A DNA stretch of 38,584 nucleotides. Source: Bacteroidales bacterium (GTDB lineage Bacteria > Bacteroidota > Bacteroidia > Bacteroidales > F082). The stretch's first letter is position 1, and every line of letters starts with the position of its first letter. The notes beneath the pieces are model-generated. The model saw only the letters and a program-made list of their open reading frames with translations. It made no database searches and was not told where the DNA came from. This document shows positions 1 through 9,619 of the stretch, piece after piece. The stretch spans positions 1 through 38,584 of the forward strand of contig JAGYLH010000023.1 of the NCBI GenBank assembly GCA_018400955.1, written 5' to 3'. The translations under genes were made by a program, and so were the position numbers.

Positions 1-169
1 AATCAGGTTAGGTGCAGTTGGCTCTGCAATAAGAACAAATTCGACATATACCTGCAATTATAAGACCAAACTTCGGCAAAGCCATTTTCATGAATTAGCC
101 AAACAATATTGAATGCTTCGGCATTGTTTTTTAGCGTGTTCTTGCTTCTTGGCTTTTTTTACAACATAA

Positions 170-379
170 AGGCTTCTGGAGGAACTGCATAAAGGCAAAA
201 CCAGATACAGTTTGCCGCTATCAGCCGGAGGCAATGCCTATGCCAATCTGATTGCAGAAATTTTTACTGCTTATGCTTCCCGTTATGTGCCGCTTTCAAT
301 TTCATCAAGAGATTTGTACGAATCACTGCTGAATTGGGATACTGCAACCACAAGCCTTTGGGCAATGATCGAAAGCTAA
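170..379 (+). pseudogene. Unrecognised coding remnant, C-terminal end only
   Basis: An open stretch without a start codon follows a stop at 167-169 and runs about 69 codons to a TAA at 377-379. Its composition looks protein-like rather than random: it includes GNAYANLIAEIFTAYASRY and ends LWAMIES. I do not recognise the family. Upstream, 2-112 is also open in another frame and ends in TGA, with no clear protein signature. The two pieces may be remains of one decayed gene, or of a gene truncated by the events that also broke the 5' end of the next gene. No start codon or promoter is visible. Confidence 0.3.
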
Positions 380-392
380 CCAAGAATTTTAT

Positions 393-555
393 ATGACAGA
401 AACTTTTTTTGGCAACAGACGTACATAGGGATGTGTTTTTAAAAACATAGACTATTTTCACATCATCAAGCAACAGGGACAAGCAGCCCACAAAACAATT
501 ATCGAACAGGCAGTACTATAAATCGATCATCGATTTTAAGCCTGAAGCAGCTGTA
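393..555 (+). pseudogene. Frame-broken 5' part of the PAS/kinase-like gene
   Basis: An ATG at 393 opens MTETFFGNRRT and stops at once. Plausible coding then continues in a second frame (DVHRDVFLKT, stopping at 448-450) and a third frame (NIDYFHIIKQQGQAAHKTII, ending at a TAA at 519-521). The frame of the downstream gene picks up with YYKSIIDFKPEAAVLLDAEG. Read end to end, these pieces resemble the amphipathic lead-in to a PAS domain. The breaks lie near T and A homopolymers (for example seven T around 401-408), so either real decay or sequencing error could explain them. Confidence 0.45.
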
Positions 556-2037
556 TTGTTGGATGCGGAAGGCGATGTGCTTCTTGCAAATAGCTTATTC
601 GAAACGCTTTCAGGATACAGTGACCAAAGCTGGGTTGAACTTGACATTCGTGATTTATTGCTTACTCCTGATGGCGAAGCAAATCCTTTCGAGGGAAAAA
701 GTTTGCTTGATTTTAAACGAAAGCTATTTATGCTTACAGCCAATAAATCCATTTTGCCTGTTTATGCAGACCAATCGGAAATAGAAGGCCAGAAATACCT
801 CGTGATTATTACAAAGCAGCTTTCTCAAAAGGATGAAAAACCGACAGTGGGTTCTTTCAGCGAAAACACTGCCCGAGGGTCTCAGATGAAACCAATTGAA
901 AAGGCAGATCAACAGTCGGCGAAATCAATAGTGCCCGAAGCTAAGTCGGCTGAGGGCGGACACGAAATCAGGACAGCTTTGAATGGAATGCTTGGGTTTG
1001 CCGAATCCTTAATGCATGAAAGCATTGTTACATCGGATCAAAAAGTTAAAAAAACAGTGCAAAATCTGCTTAAAAGCGGTCATAAACTCAAGCAAATACT
1101 AATTGGTAAAGAATCAGACATGCCTTCAAACAGCATAAACCTGAATCTGAGTATTGTTAATCCGGCTGATGTAATCAAAAAACTTATTGATAAGCACAAA
1201 GAAAACAATACCGGTATAGAGATTCCTGTTATCTGGAACGAATCTGCCCTGCCTAAACTACTTACCGATAACAACCGGCTTCACTATATTTTAGATTATT
1301 TTATAAGCAGGGCAATTCAATTCACACGTAGCGGCGAGGTGAAGATACAAACTGCGGAAAACAAGCAGACTTCTTGTTTTGAAGTACAAATTGACAATAT
1401 AGGCCTCGATTTCCCATTCAGGGTTGTTGATGAAATAAACCACCAAAACGAAACAAAAATTTTCAATTACAACGCTGAAGCATTTTCTGCGTATCCTGAG
1501 ATAAGACAAGTGCTGAAAGAATTGTTTGCATTGGAGGCAGGCTTATGGCTTGACGAAGGTGATCATATGGGACTTATTCCAACACTTTCATTTAATTCCT
1601 GTTTTGTTGATGGAGCAGCAGATGCTGAGGAAGTGCTCGAGAAAAAATTGTCGGAGCTGCAGCCCTCTGTGCTCATTGTCGAAGATGACAAATTTAATGC
1701 GGCAGTACTTAAAATGTATCTCAGCAAACTGAACAAGGTGGTGTATGCACATTCGGGCAATGAGGCATTGAATATTCTTGAAAGAAGCATCGCTAAAGGC
1801 GTTCACTTTGACCTGATTATTATGGATATTGGATTGCCGGAACCCTGGAATGGAATTTTGTTAAAACAGGAAATCCTGAAAAATTGGCCGAAGTTCGCTT
1901 TAGTCCCAATAATCTGTCATACAGCCTTTACAGATAATGAAATAGCAGCTGATGTAGAAACGGCTGGTTTTCAGGCCGTTTTGACCAAACCAGTTAGACG
2001 CATCGAGCTGTTGCATGCCATGAATAAACTGGTATAA
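556..2037 (+). CDS. PAS / degenerate histidine kinase / receiver hybrid protein
   Basis: Signalling protein of 493 aa counted from a TTG. The frame is open back to 451 with no ATG, so the true N-terminus is unclear. A PAS-like domain covers residues 1-85. An H-box-like motif, HEIRTALNGMLGF, has its His at 136. The region that should bind ATP is eroded: the N-box Asn is replaced (ISRAIQFT where SNAIKFT is usual), the G1 box reads DNIGL, and no GLGL G2 box is seen. The C-terminal receiver domain (about 372-493) is intact, with the acidic pair in VEDDKFN, phospho-acceptor Asp 424 in IIMDIGLP, a Thr in HTAFT and Lys in LTKPV. I infer a receiver output protein or a pseudokinase rather than a working kinase. 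It directly precedes the polysaccharide operon but has its own unit; a regulatory link is only suggested by position. Confidence 0.75.
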   Translation: MLDAEGDVLLANSLFETLSGYSDQSWVELDIRDLLLTPDGEANPFEGKSLLDFKRKLFMLTANKSILPVYADQSEIEGQKYLVIITKQLSQKDEKPTVGSFSENTARGSQMKPIEKADQQSAKSIVPEAKSAEGGHEIRTALNGMLGFAESLMHESIVTSDQKVKKTVQNLLKSGHKLKQILIGKESDMPSNSINLNLSIVNPADVIKKLIDKHKENNTGIEIPVIWNESALPKLLTDNNRLHYILDYFISRAIQFTRSGEVKIQTAENKQTSCFEVQIDNIGLDFPFRVVDEINHQNETKIFNYNAEAFSAYPEIRQVLKELFALEAGLWLDEGDHMGLIPTLSFNSCFVDGAADAEEVLEKKLSELQPSVLIVEDDKFNAAVLKMYLSKLNKVVYAHSGNEALNILERSIAKGVHFDLIIMDIGLPEPWNGILLKQEILKNWPKFALVPIICHTAFTDNEIAADVETAGFQAVLTKPVRRIELLHAMNKLV

Positions 2038-2086
2038 ACTTCATGTTCAGTCATACACCTATTCATTCTCGTTTTTTTTTGTAAGC

Positions 2087-2117
2087 TTGTAAAACCAAGG
2101 ATAATTGGTTATATTTG
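2087..2117 (+). promoter_or_regulatory. Bacteroidota-type promoter of the polysaccharide operon
   Basis: TATATTTG at 2110-2117 matches the Bacteroidota -7 consensus TAnnTTTG exactly. A TTG at 2087-2089 lies 20 bases upstream, at the expected -33 spacing. Transcription would begin near 2123-2126, some 25 bases before the ATG at 2151. This is the only good promoter seen ahead of the long run of closely spaced genes to 25645. Confidence 0.65.
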
Positions 2118-2150
2118 CGACTGAAAAAAAATATAACAAAAAAAAACTAT

Positions 2151-2960
2151 ATGACCACAAATGCACTTCGCATGCTTATAGGTTTACTGGTCATTGGTCA
2201 GGCCTTTATTTCCTGCATTCCTCAGAAAAACATCACCTTGATGCAGTATGAGCAAATTAATGATTCAAGCTATGCCAACAAATTTGTTTCGGAAGATACA
2301 GTTTTGAAAGAGTACATTCTTCAGTCAAACGACTACCTCTACATAGCAGTAACAGCAGTAGAAAAAGAGCTGTCCATTTTTATGGAACCGTTGGGAGGCA
2401 TCAATTTTTTGAATCAGACCAATCAGGCACTTATAGGATATTATATTGATGATGAAGGAAATGTCGATTTTCCATTTTTAGGTAAAATACTGGTTGGCGG
2501 CTTCACAGTGCGTGAAGCTCAGCAGCAAGTGCATCAGGCAGCAAGGCGGATTTTGGGCGAAAGAATAAGGGTTGAGGTGAAACTAATCAACAATTATGTA
2601 AATGTATTGGGTGAAGTGCGAAAGGAAGGCATTTATAATATGACCAAGAACCGGATAACGATTTATGAAGCCCTTACACTGGCAAGCGGCCTTAATGAAT
2701 ACGCAAAGCGCAAAGAAATAAAAGTTTTCAGAAAAGTAAATGGAATACAAAAAGTATATCTTGTAGATGTTACTAGCGGAAACATGATTGGCGACAATAT
2801 GTTTTATGTATTTCCGAATGATGTAATTTATGTTGAACCAAGCCGGGCAAAAGCTATAGGTCTTACTCCAACTTTCTCTCTTACATTACTTTCAACATTC
2901 CTAACTACAAGTATTACAGTATTGCTGCTTATTCAACAACTATCAGCTTTAAACAATTAA
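2151..2960 (+). CDS. Polysaccharide export outer-membrane lipoprotein (Wza type)
   Basis: Outer-membrane export channel subunit of the Wza/OPX family, 269 aa. I chose the ATG at 2151. An upstream in-frame TTG at 2115 lies inside the -7 box and so would be upstream of the transcript start. The N-terminus is a lipoprotein signal with lipobox FISC just after a hydrophobic run (LRMLIGLLVIGQAFISC). The polysaccharide export domain follows (LQSNDYLYIAVTAVE, then DDEGNVDFPFLGKI). An SLBB segment follows (NVLGEVRKEGIYNM), and the C-terminus is hydrophobic (SLTLLSTFLTTSITVLLLIQ), which could be the membrane-spanning end. The next gene starts one base after its stop, as expected for the Wza/Wzc partner pair. 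Confidence 0.88.
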   Translation: MTTNALRMLIGLLVIGQAFISCIPQKNITLMQYEQINDSSYANKFVSEDTVLKEYILQSNDYLYIAVTAVEKELSIFMEPLGGINFLNQTNQALIGYYIDDEGNVDFPFLGKILVGGFTVREAQQQVHQAARRILGERIRVEVKLINNYVNVLGEVRKEGIYNMTKNRITIYEALTLASGLNEYAKRKEIKVFRKVNGIQKVYLVDVTSGNMIGDNMFYVFPNDVIYVEPSRAKAIGLTPTFSLTLLSTFLTTSITVLLLIQQLSALNN

Positions 2961-2961
2961 A

Positions 2962-5334
2962 ATGGGTAAAACAGTAAATTCTGTAAAACAAGACCTGGAT
3001 GTCAAAAGAATTTTGCGCAAATATGCTCAAAACTGGTATATATTTTTCATTGCAATTGTCATCGCCTTTTTGTTTGCACAAAACAAAAACAAATACATCG
3101 TTCCGATGTACAGTCTTAAAACAACTGTTCTTATTGAAGATAAAAGTAATACTTCGGCTCTGATGGAACGTGGGGCTATTTCATCTACACCAGATTTTCT
3201 CAACAGTAAATTAATTGATAATCAGATTGCTTTATTAAAGTCATATGCTCAAATAAAGCGTATTGTCGAAAAACTCGACTTTATGGTTTCCTATTTTGAA
3301 GCCGGAAAATTTGTTAATATCGAGATTTATAAAGACGCTCCGTTTAGGATAGATTTCGATGAGAATCACTGGCAAATCAGATATAAAAAGTTGTATATCA
3401 ATTTTGTATCTGATACCGAGATAGAAATAAGTTCTCCTGAAGCCGATTATTTTAAAACACCCAAAAGGTATAAAATTGGCGACACCATTCAAGCATCTAC
3501 CTTTAAATTTTGGGTTGTACCACATAAGGGGGTTAAGCTTTCAGAGTATTCGGGAATACGTTATGCCTTCCAGATCAACGATATCAATGGGCTAACCAAC
3601 CAATACATGGGAAAAACTGATGTTTATGTTGAGCGAGGCACTTCCATGATTGTGATCTCTTCCAGAGGATCAAACAAAAATAAAGAACGTGATTACCTGA
3701 ATAAACTAACAGAGGAATTCCTTACAACCAACCTTGAAAAAAAGAACCAGATTCTCACCAATACCATTAAATTCATCGAAAGACAACTTATTGATGTTGG
3801 TCGTGATTTGGATAATTCAGCACGCAAACTTGAAGATTTCAGGCAGTTGCATAAGTTTATGCTTATGCAGGAAAAAATAGGTACCATGGTAAAGAATCTT
3901 GATACTGAATCAAAAGATGCAAAAAACCTTCGTATCGACCTTACTTACTACCGCTATTTGTATGATTATGTGAGCACTAAAGATGATATTGATGATTTGG
4001 TTATGCCATCTTCAATGGGAGTAAACCTGCCCATGTTTAATGCCTTGGCCGGTAAATTATCTCTTCGAATACAGGAGCGAGATGGATTGATTCGCAATTC
4101 GACCCGCGAAAACCCCTACATTCAGGTGATTGAAGATGACATTCAAAACATGAAAAAAGCCTTGGCCGAAAGTATGCGCAGTACCATCGAAACTACCGAA
4201 ATAAAATTGCGTGATACCGAAAAAAGGCTGTTTGAGCTGAATGAAGAATTTAACAGCCTTCCTGCTATCGAAAAAGAGTATCTTGCTCTGGAGCGTGAGT
4301 TTAAAATCATCAACAACCTCTACGATTTTCTGTTAAAGCGAAAATCGGATGTAGAAATACAACGAGCAGCCAATTCACCTGATCATGAAGTAGTCGATTT
4401 TGCCGGAGATGCAGGCATTTCCAATGTTTCGGCAAGTCCGAATACTGCTTATATGAATTCCATTATTTGGGCATTGCTGCTTCCATCAGTGTTTTTGTTT
4501 TTCATCGTGATTTTAAACAACAGGGTAATGGCTTTGGAGGACATTTCCGCAAATACCACTCTTCCAATTGCGGGTAGCATTCCGCCCAATCCTTATCGCC
4601 ATTTTGATGCTGTACTCAAAAAACCAGCCAGTTATTTTACCGAACTTTTCAGGATTATTCGTATAAAACTGAATCTTTATATAGCCGAAGGCCGGCAAGT
4701 AGTTATGATCACTTCATCAGTTGCCGGAGAAGGGAAGTCCTTTATTGCCGTAAACCTTGCCTCTGCTTATGCGCTTACCGGCAAACGCACCTTACTCATA
4801 GGTTTTGATATGCGCCGGCCTGATATTGCGGTTGAACTTGATTTGGACGACAATCTTGGCATTACCTCCTATTTACTTCATCAATTGCCGGTAGAACAGT
4901 TTATTCAAAAAACATCAACCAGAAATCTTGATGTTTTGTTGAGCGGACCTGTACCACCCAATCCGGACGAATTGATCGAATCGTCCAAAACTCAGGCTAT
5001 GTTTAAAGAACTGCGGAAGATTTATGATTATATCGTTATGGATACTCCTGCAATCGGACTTTTTGGCGATGCCATATTGCTAAACAAGTATGCTGATGCC
5101 TCAGTTTTTGTGATACGCCATAACTTCACAAGAAAAAAGGAAATGGTGTCTGCCTTGTCAGATATAGAAAGTAATCAGATTCACAATACATTTTTGGTGT
5201 ATAACGATGCCAATGTTAAAATAAAAGACAGTGATTATATATTATATGGTGAAGCCGCTCCAAAGAGGTTTTTTCTTTTCAAATGGGCCATGAAGCTTCG
5301 CAGACTTGGCATTGATTTTTTACGAAAACTTTAA
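2962..5334 (+). CDS. Chain-length regulator / BY-type tyrosine kinase (Wzc type)
   Basis: Inner-membrane co-polymerase and autokinase that controls polysaccharide chain length and works with the Wza-type channel, 790 aa. A transmembrane helix near 26-43 is followed by the Wzz-type periplasmic region with long coiled stretches, and a second helix near 499-518 ([19 protein letters not shown]). The cytoplasmic BY-kinase domain has Walker [11 protein letters not shown] (about 583-592), Walker A' [10 protein letters not shown] (about 612-621) and Walker B YIVMDTP (about 690-696). The C-terminus has only two closely spaced tyrosines (DYILYGE) and then a basic tail, far fewer than the tyrosine cluster of classical Wzc. 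It is placed directly after the export lipoprotein. Confidence 0.9.
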   Translation: MGKTVNSVKQDLDVKRILRKYAQNWYIFFIAIVIAFLFAQNKNKYIVPMYSLKTTVLIEDKSNTSALMERGAISSTPDFLNSKLIDNQIALLKSYAQIKRIVEKLDFMVSYFEAGKFVNIEIYKDAPFRIDFDENHWQIRYKKLYINFVSDTEIEISSPEADYFKTPKRYKIGDTIQASTFKFWVVPHKGVKLSEYSGIRYAFQINDINGLTNQYMGKTDVYVERGTSMIVISSRGSNKNKERDYLNKLTEEFLTTNLEKKNQILTNTIKFIERQLIDVGRDLDNSARKLEDFRQLHKFMLMQEKIGTMVKNLDTESKDAKNLRIDLTYYRYLYDYVSTKDDIDDLVMPSSMGVNLPMFNALAGKLSLRIQERDGLIRNSTRENPYIQVIEDDIQNMKKALAESMRSTIETTEIKLRDTEKRLFELNEEFNSLPAIEKEYLALEREFKIINNLYDFLLKRKSDVEIQRAANSPDHEVVDFAGDAGISNVSASPNTAYMNSIIWALLLPSVFLFFIVILNNRVMALEDISANTTLPIAGSIPPNPYRHFDAVLKKPASYFTELFRIIRIKLNLYIAEGRQVVMITSSVAGEGKSFIAVNLASAYALTGKRTLLIGFDMRRPDIAVELDLDDNLGITSYLLHQLPVEQFIQKTSTRNLDVLLSGPVPPNPDELIESSKTQAMFKELRKIYDYIVMDTPAIGLFGDAILLNKYADASVFVIRHNFTRKKEMVSALSDIESNQIHNTFLVYNDANVKIKDSDYILYGEAAPKRFFLFKWAMKLRRLGIDFLRKL

Positions 5335-5354
5335 AACAATTAATACTTAAATTT

Positions 5355-6470
5355 ATGAGCAAAGTTGCATTGATCACAGGGGTGACAGGCCAGGATGGCG
5401 CTTACCTTTCGGAGTACTTGTTGAAAAAAGGATATATTGTTCATGGTATAAAACGGCGATCATCGATGTTTAATACAGATCGCGTTGATCACCTGTATCA
5501 GGATCCGTTTCTGGATAGCAAGAATTTCATTTTGCATTATGGTGATATGACTGACTCGACCAATCTCATTCGCCTTGTTCAGGAAACACAACCGGACGAA
5601 ATTTACAACCTGGCAGCAATGTCCCACGTTAAAGTATCTTTTGATACGGCTGAATATACCGGCAATGCTGATGCGCTGGGAGCCTTGAGGTTGTTGGAGG
5701 CAGTCAGGCTTTTAAAACTGACAGAAAAAACCAAGATTTACCAGGCTTCAACCTCAGAGTTGTATGGTTTGGTACAGGAAGTTCCCCAATCAGAAAAAAC
5801 GCCTTTCTATCCTCGTTCTCCATATGCTGTTGCCAAACTTTATGCCTATTGGATCATGGTGAATTATCGTGAAGCTTATAATATGTTCACATGCAATGGT
5901 ATTCTGTTCAATCACGAATCCCCTGTGCGTGGTGAAACTTTTGTAACACGAAAAATAACGAGGGCAGTTTCAAAAATTGCTCTTGGAATGGAAAACACAC
6001 TCTATCTGGGTAACCTTTCAGCAAAACGCGACTGGGGTCATGCCAAAGATTATATAATAGCCATGTATCTTATCCTCCAGCAAGAAGAACCGGACGATTA
6101 TGTAATTGCTACCGGAGTTACAACCGAAGTTCGTGAGTTCGTGAAAATGGCATTTGCCGAAGCAGGCATCGAAGTAGCTTTTGAAGGTGAAGGAGTGAAT
6201 GAAATTGGAATAGTTGTAAAATGCGAACACAAAGAGTTTCAGGTAGAACCCGGCTCAGTGGTTGTACGGATTGATCCGCGCTATTTCCGTCCCACTGAGG
6301 TGGACCTTTTAATAGGTGATCCCACAAAAGCCAATACCAAACTGGGCTGGTATCCTGAGTACGATCTAAAAGGATTAGTGCATGATATGATGCAGTCTGA
6401 CATCAAACTGATGCAAAAGGATAAATACCTGAAAGAAGGCGGATTTGAAATAAAGAACTACTATGAATAA
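5355..6470 (+). CDS. gmd: GDP-mannose 4,6-dehydratase
   Basis: Converts GDP-D-mannose to GDP-4-keto-6-deoxymannose, the first committed step to GDP-L-fucose and related sugars; 371 aa, the usual length. The extended-SDR NADP-binding motif is [14 protein letters not shown] near the N-terminus, the family signature NTDRVDHLY follows, and catalytic elements include STSELYG and the YxxxK motif in [12 protein letters not shown]. The substrate-binding stretch [20 protein letters not shown] is typical of Gmd. It overlaps the next gene by 8 bases, so the two enzymes of the pathway are probably translationally coupled. Confidence 0.96.
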   Translation: MSKVALITGVTGQDGAYLSEYLLKKGYIVHGIKRRSSMFNTDRVDHLYQDPFLDSKNFILHYGDMTDSTNLIRLVQETQPDEIYNLAAMSHVKVSFDTAEYTGNADALGALRLLEAVRLLKLTEKTKIYQASTSELYGLVQEVPQSEKTPFYPRSPYAVAKLYAYWIMVNYREAYNMFTCNGILFNHESPVRGETFVTRKITRAVSKIALGMENTLYLGNLSAKRDWGHAKDYIIAMYLILQQEEPDDYVIATGVTTEVREFVKMAFAEAGIEVAFEGEGVNEIGIVVKCEHKEFQVEPGSVVVRIDPRYFRPTEVDLLIGDPTKANTKLGWYPEYDLKGLVHDMMQSDIKLMQKDKYLKEGGFEIKNYYE

Positions 6471-7437
6471 AAATGAACGCGTATTTGTTGCAGGGTCTAC
6501 CGGAATGGTAGGGAGTGCCATAATCAGAAATCTGGTAAAGCAGGGCTTTACAGATATTATTGGCACTTATCGAAACCGTAAACCTGCATTTGAGCATGAA
6601 GCAGTCCGCTTTTTTCCGCTCGACCTGATGGATGCTAATCAGGTGGCAGGATTTTATGCCGAACAAAAACCGGTTTATGTTTTTGATGCAGCTGCCAAAG
6701 TTGGAGGTATAGTCGCAAATAATTTGTACAGAGCACAGTTTTTGTACGAAAATCTTGTGATTCAAAATAATATAATCCACCAGGCTTATGTGGCAGGGGT
6801 GAAAAAGTTATTGTTTTTGGGTAGTTCATGCATTTATCCCAAGATGGCCCCACAGCCCATTAAAGAAGAGTATTTGCTGACAGATAAACTCGAATACACC
6901 AATGAGCCTTATGCTATTGCAAAAATTGCCGGATTAAAATTGTGCGAAAACTATAATCTTCAGTATGGTACCAACTTTATTGCTGCTATGCCTACAAACC
7001 TTTACGGGCCTGAAGATAACTATGACCTTCAGAACTCACATGTGTTGCCGGCCTTGATAAGAAAGTTTCATGAGGCAAAAGTGCAAAACGCACCAAATGT
7101 AACCATTTGGGGTACAGGCTCGCCATTGCGCGAGTTTATGCATGTGGATGATTTGGCTGCTGCCTGCGTTTATCTGATGGATAATTACAACGAAAACCAG
7201 TTTGTGAACATTGGTTGGGGCAAGGATATCTCTATAAAAGCGTTGGCATTGCTCGTAAAAGAAGTAATTGGCTTTAACGGTGATCTTGTTTTCGACACCA
7301 CAAAACCCGATGGTACTCCACGTAAGCTATTGGATGTTAGCTTGCTGACAAGTCTGGGATTCATCCCCAAAATAGATCTTACGGATGGCATCAGAGATGC
7401 TTATGACGATTTTCTGAAAAAGTATATTAATAAATAA
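6463..7437 (+). CDS. fcl: GDP-L-fucose synthase
   Basis: NADPH-dependent epimerase/reductase turning GDP-4-keto-6-deoxymannose into GDP-L-fucose; 324 aa. The Rossmann motif is [22 protein letters not shown] and the YxxxK motif in [18 protein letters not shown] are the family's catalytic elements, and the segment [13 protein letters not shown] is characteristic. Its start lies inside the end of gmd. Together these two genes argue that L-fucose is a building block of the polymer made here, provided GDP-mannose is supplied from elsewhere in the genome; no mannose-activating genes are seen in the window. Confidence 0.95.
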   Translation: MNKNERVFVAGSTGMVGSAIIRNLVKQGFTDIIGTYRNRKPAFEHEAVRFFPLDLMDANQVAGFYAEQKPVYVFDAAAKVGGIVANNLYRAQFLYENLVIQNNIIHQAYVAGVKKLLFLGSSCIYPKMAPQPIKEEYLLTDKLEYTNEPYAIAKIAGLKLCENYNLQYGTNFIAAMPTNLYGPEDNYDLQNSHVLPALIRKFHEAKVQNAPNVTIWGTGSPLREFMHVDDLAAACVYLMDNYNENQFVNIGWGKDISIKALALLVKEVIGFNGDLVFDTTKPDGTPRKLLDVSLLTSLGFIPKIDLTDGIRDAYDDFLKKYINK

Positions 7438-7448
7438 CAGTTTTAGTT

Positions 7449-8312
7449 ATGAATACCAAGCCTTTAAATCAACAGGATAACTGGAGTATGATACTCCGGC
7501 CTAAAAAAAGCCTGTTTGAAGTAAATCTGGCAGAGCTGTGGCATTACCGCGATCTGATTGCCATGTTCGTGAAGCGTGATTTTGTGTCAAAATTTAAGCA
7601 AACAATACTTGGGCCTTTGTGGTTTATCGTGCAGCCACTACTAACGACACTTATGTTTGTTGTGGTATTTGGTAATATTGCCGGAATACCTACGGATGGT
7701 ATTCCGCAGGTGCTTTTTTACATGACTGGCATTGTGGGTTGGAACTATTTTTCAACATGTCTTAACGATACCTCGCAAACCTTTATCAAGAATGCCAGTA
7801 TTTTTGGAAAAGTGTATTTTCCCCGTCTTGCTATGCCCATATCTGTTGTGATATCGAACCTTGTTAGTTTTGCCATTCAGTTTGTATTCTTGCTGGGTTT
7901 TTTAATCTACTTCATTGCTAAAGGAAGTCATGTAGCTCCAGGCATAGAAATTCTCTTGGTTCCATTTTTGGTTTTATTGATTGCAGGCCTTGGACTAGGT
8001 TTTGGTATTATTATTTCGTCGCTTACAACAAAGTACCGCGATCTGGTGCATCTGGTTTCGTTCGGAGTAACGCTTTGGATGTATGCCACACCTATTATCT
8101 ACCCTTTGTCGGAAATTCCCGAAAAGTACAAGGCGTATGTGATGGCCAATCCCATGACACCCATCGTTGAAACCTTCAAAACAGCATTACTTGGTGTAGG
8201 TTCAGTTGACTATTTCGGCCTGCTTTACAGCTTTGGTTTTATGGTTGTATTGCTGGCAATTGGAATTCTGATTTTCAACAAAGTTGAAAGAACATTCATG
8301 GACACCGTATAG
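7449..8312 (+). CDS. wzm: ABC-2 type polysaccharide exporter permease (Wzm)
   Basis: Inner-membrane half of an ABC exporter that moves lipid-linked O-antigen or teichoic-acid-like polymer across the membrane; 287 aa. The amphipathic N-terminus LAELWHYRDLIAMFVKRDF and KQTILGPLWFIVQPLLTTL is typical of the Wzm/TagG family. About six transmembrane helices follow, and the family segment SLTTKYRDLVHLV is present. It lies 41 bases before its ATPase partner. Because a Wzy-like polymerase lies in the same operon, the exact substrate is uncertain. Confidence 0.92.
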   Translation: MNTKPLNQQDNWSMILRPKKSLFEVNLAELWHYRDLIAMFVKRDFVSKFKQTILGPLWFIVQPLLTTLMFVVVFGNIAGIPTDGIPQVLFYMTGIVGWNYFSTCLNDTSQTFIKNASIFGKVYFPRLAMPISVVISNLVSFAIQFVFLLGFLIYFIAKGSHVAPGIEILLVPFLVLLIAGLGLGFGIIISSLTTKYRDLVHLVSFGVTLWMYATPIIYPLSEIPEKYKAYVMANPMTPIVETFKTALLGVGSVDYFGLLYSFGFMVVLLAIGILIFNKVERTFMDTV

Positions 8313-8353
8313 TCGTTTCAAATTTCGTTTAACATTACGCAAAGCATACAGTT

Positions 8354-9610
8354 ATGACAGATGTAGTAATAAAGTTCGAAGATGTTTCAAAGCAATACCG
8401 TTTGGGTGTAGTTGGCACTGGTACACTGAGCCACGACTTGAACAGGTTATTTGCGAAAATGGCAGGCAAGGAGGATCCGGCGCGGAAAGTTGGGGTGTCC
8501 AATAAGCTCAACGTGCGCGATGGCGATTATGTTTGGGCCCTGCGTGATATCAATTTCTCCCTAAATGATGGAGAAGTGCTGGGAGTTGTCGGTAAAAACG
8601 GTGCTGGTAAATCTACTTTGCTCAAACTGCTTTCACGTGTTACAGCTCCCACAACCGGTGTTATCAAAGTAAAAGGCCGGATTGCCAGCTTACTTGAAGT
8701 AGGTACAGGTTTTCACCCCGAATTGACCGGGCGTGAAAATATATTCCTCAATGGTGCAATCCTTGGAATGACCAAACGTGAAATTAAATCAAAATTTGAC
8801 GAAATTGTTGATTTCAGCGGTGTGAGTAAATATGTAGATACACCTGTTAAGCGCTATTCTTCAGGGATGTACGTTCGATTGGCTTTTGCTGTTGCTGCCC
8901 ACCTTGAACCCGAAATTCTCATCGTGGATGAAGTGCTCGCCGTAGGTGATGCCGAGTTTCAGAAAAAGGCGATCGGCAAAATGCAGTCGGTTTCGAAAAG
9001 TGGACGGACAGTGCTTTTTGTAAGTCACAACCTTACAGCAGTTGAACAGTTGTGTACTAGGGGCATTTTGTTGCAAAACGGAACACTTTTGATGGAAGGT
9101 CCCATTCACGATATCACTTCCGCCTACAAAAAATCCTCTGTTGATGAAACCAATCTAAAACGAAGCGGTACACGTTTGGTCGAAATGCAACAATATAAAA
9201 TGACAGATGATCAGGGTAAAGAAATTGATGAATTGTTTTTGGGAGATAATTTTTACGTTGAAGCCAGCTTTACTGCACGTGAAGCTGCCGACTATGCTGA
9301 TTTCACCCTCGACATACGAAATGACTCCAACGAGTTCATAGGGCATGTTACAAACGCCGATGACCTCTTTGAGATAAAAAATATCGCAAAGGGCGAAAAC
9401 AGAAAAATCAGGGTGGAAGTCAAAGACATTTCTTTTGCCCCGGGCACTTACTATGTCTCACTTTGGTTAGGAAACAAGTATGGCACTTTTGATTACATTG
9501 AGAATTGTATGCGTTTCACTATCAAGCAAGGAGAAAAGTTTATCCGCAGGCCGTTCCCGTTTGATAAACGAGCCAAAACTGTATTAAGATCAATTTGGAA
9601 AGCGCTTTAA
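8354..9610 (+). CDS. wzt: ABC exporter ATPase with C-terminal carbohydrate-binding-like domain (Wzt)
   Basis: Nucleotide-binding partner of the preceding permease, 418 aa. Walker A is GKNGAGKST (about 80-88), the family segment LLEVGTGFHPELTGRENI follows, the signature is YSSGMYVRLAFAVA, Walker B is ILIVDEVLAVGD and the H-loop is VLFVSHN. Residues from about 270 to 405 form an extra beta-rich domain (AFTLDIRNDSNEF-like and DISFAPGTYYVSLWLG segments) like the Wzt C-terminal domain, which in known systems reads the modified end of the O-antigen chain. Such a domain suggests chain-end recognition before export. Confidence 0.92.
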   Translation: MTDVVIKFEDVSKQYRLGVVGTGTLSHDLNRLFAKMAGKEDPARKVGVSNKLNVRDGDYVWALRDINFSLNDGEVLGVVGKNGAGKSTLLKLLSRVTAPTTGVIKVKGRIASLLEVGTGFHPELTGRENIFLNGAILGMTKREIKSKFDEIVDFSGVSKYVDTPVKRYSSGMYVRLAFAVAAHLEPEILIVDEVLAVGDAEFQKKAIGKMQSVSKSGRTVLFVSHNLTAVEQLCTRGILLQNGTLLMEGPIHDITSAYKKSSVDETNLKRSGTRLVEMQQYKMTDDQGKEIDELFLGDNFYVEASFTAREAADYADFTLDIRNDSNEFIGHVTNADDLFEIKNIAKGENRKIRVEVKDISFAPGTYYVSLWLGNKYGTFDYIENCMRFTIKQGEKFIRRPFPFDKRAKTVLRSIWKAL

Positions 9611-9619
9611 TAGTTGATT

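Noticed and set aside
2115-2150. An in-frame TTG upstream of the export lipoprotein gene as its start
   Set aside because: It overlaps the -7 promoter box and lies before the expected transcript start; the ATG at 2151 gives a proper lipoprotein signal.
6403-6780. A 125-codon minus-strand frame across the gmd/fcl boundary
   Set aside because: It is antisense to two conserved enzymes and has no recognisable domain.
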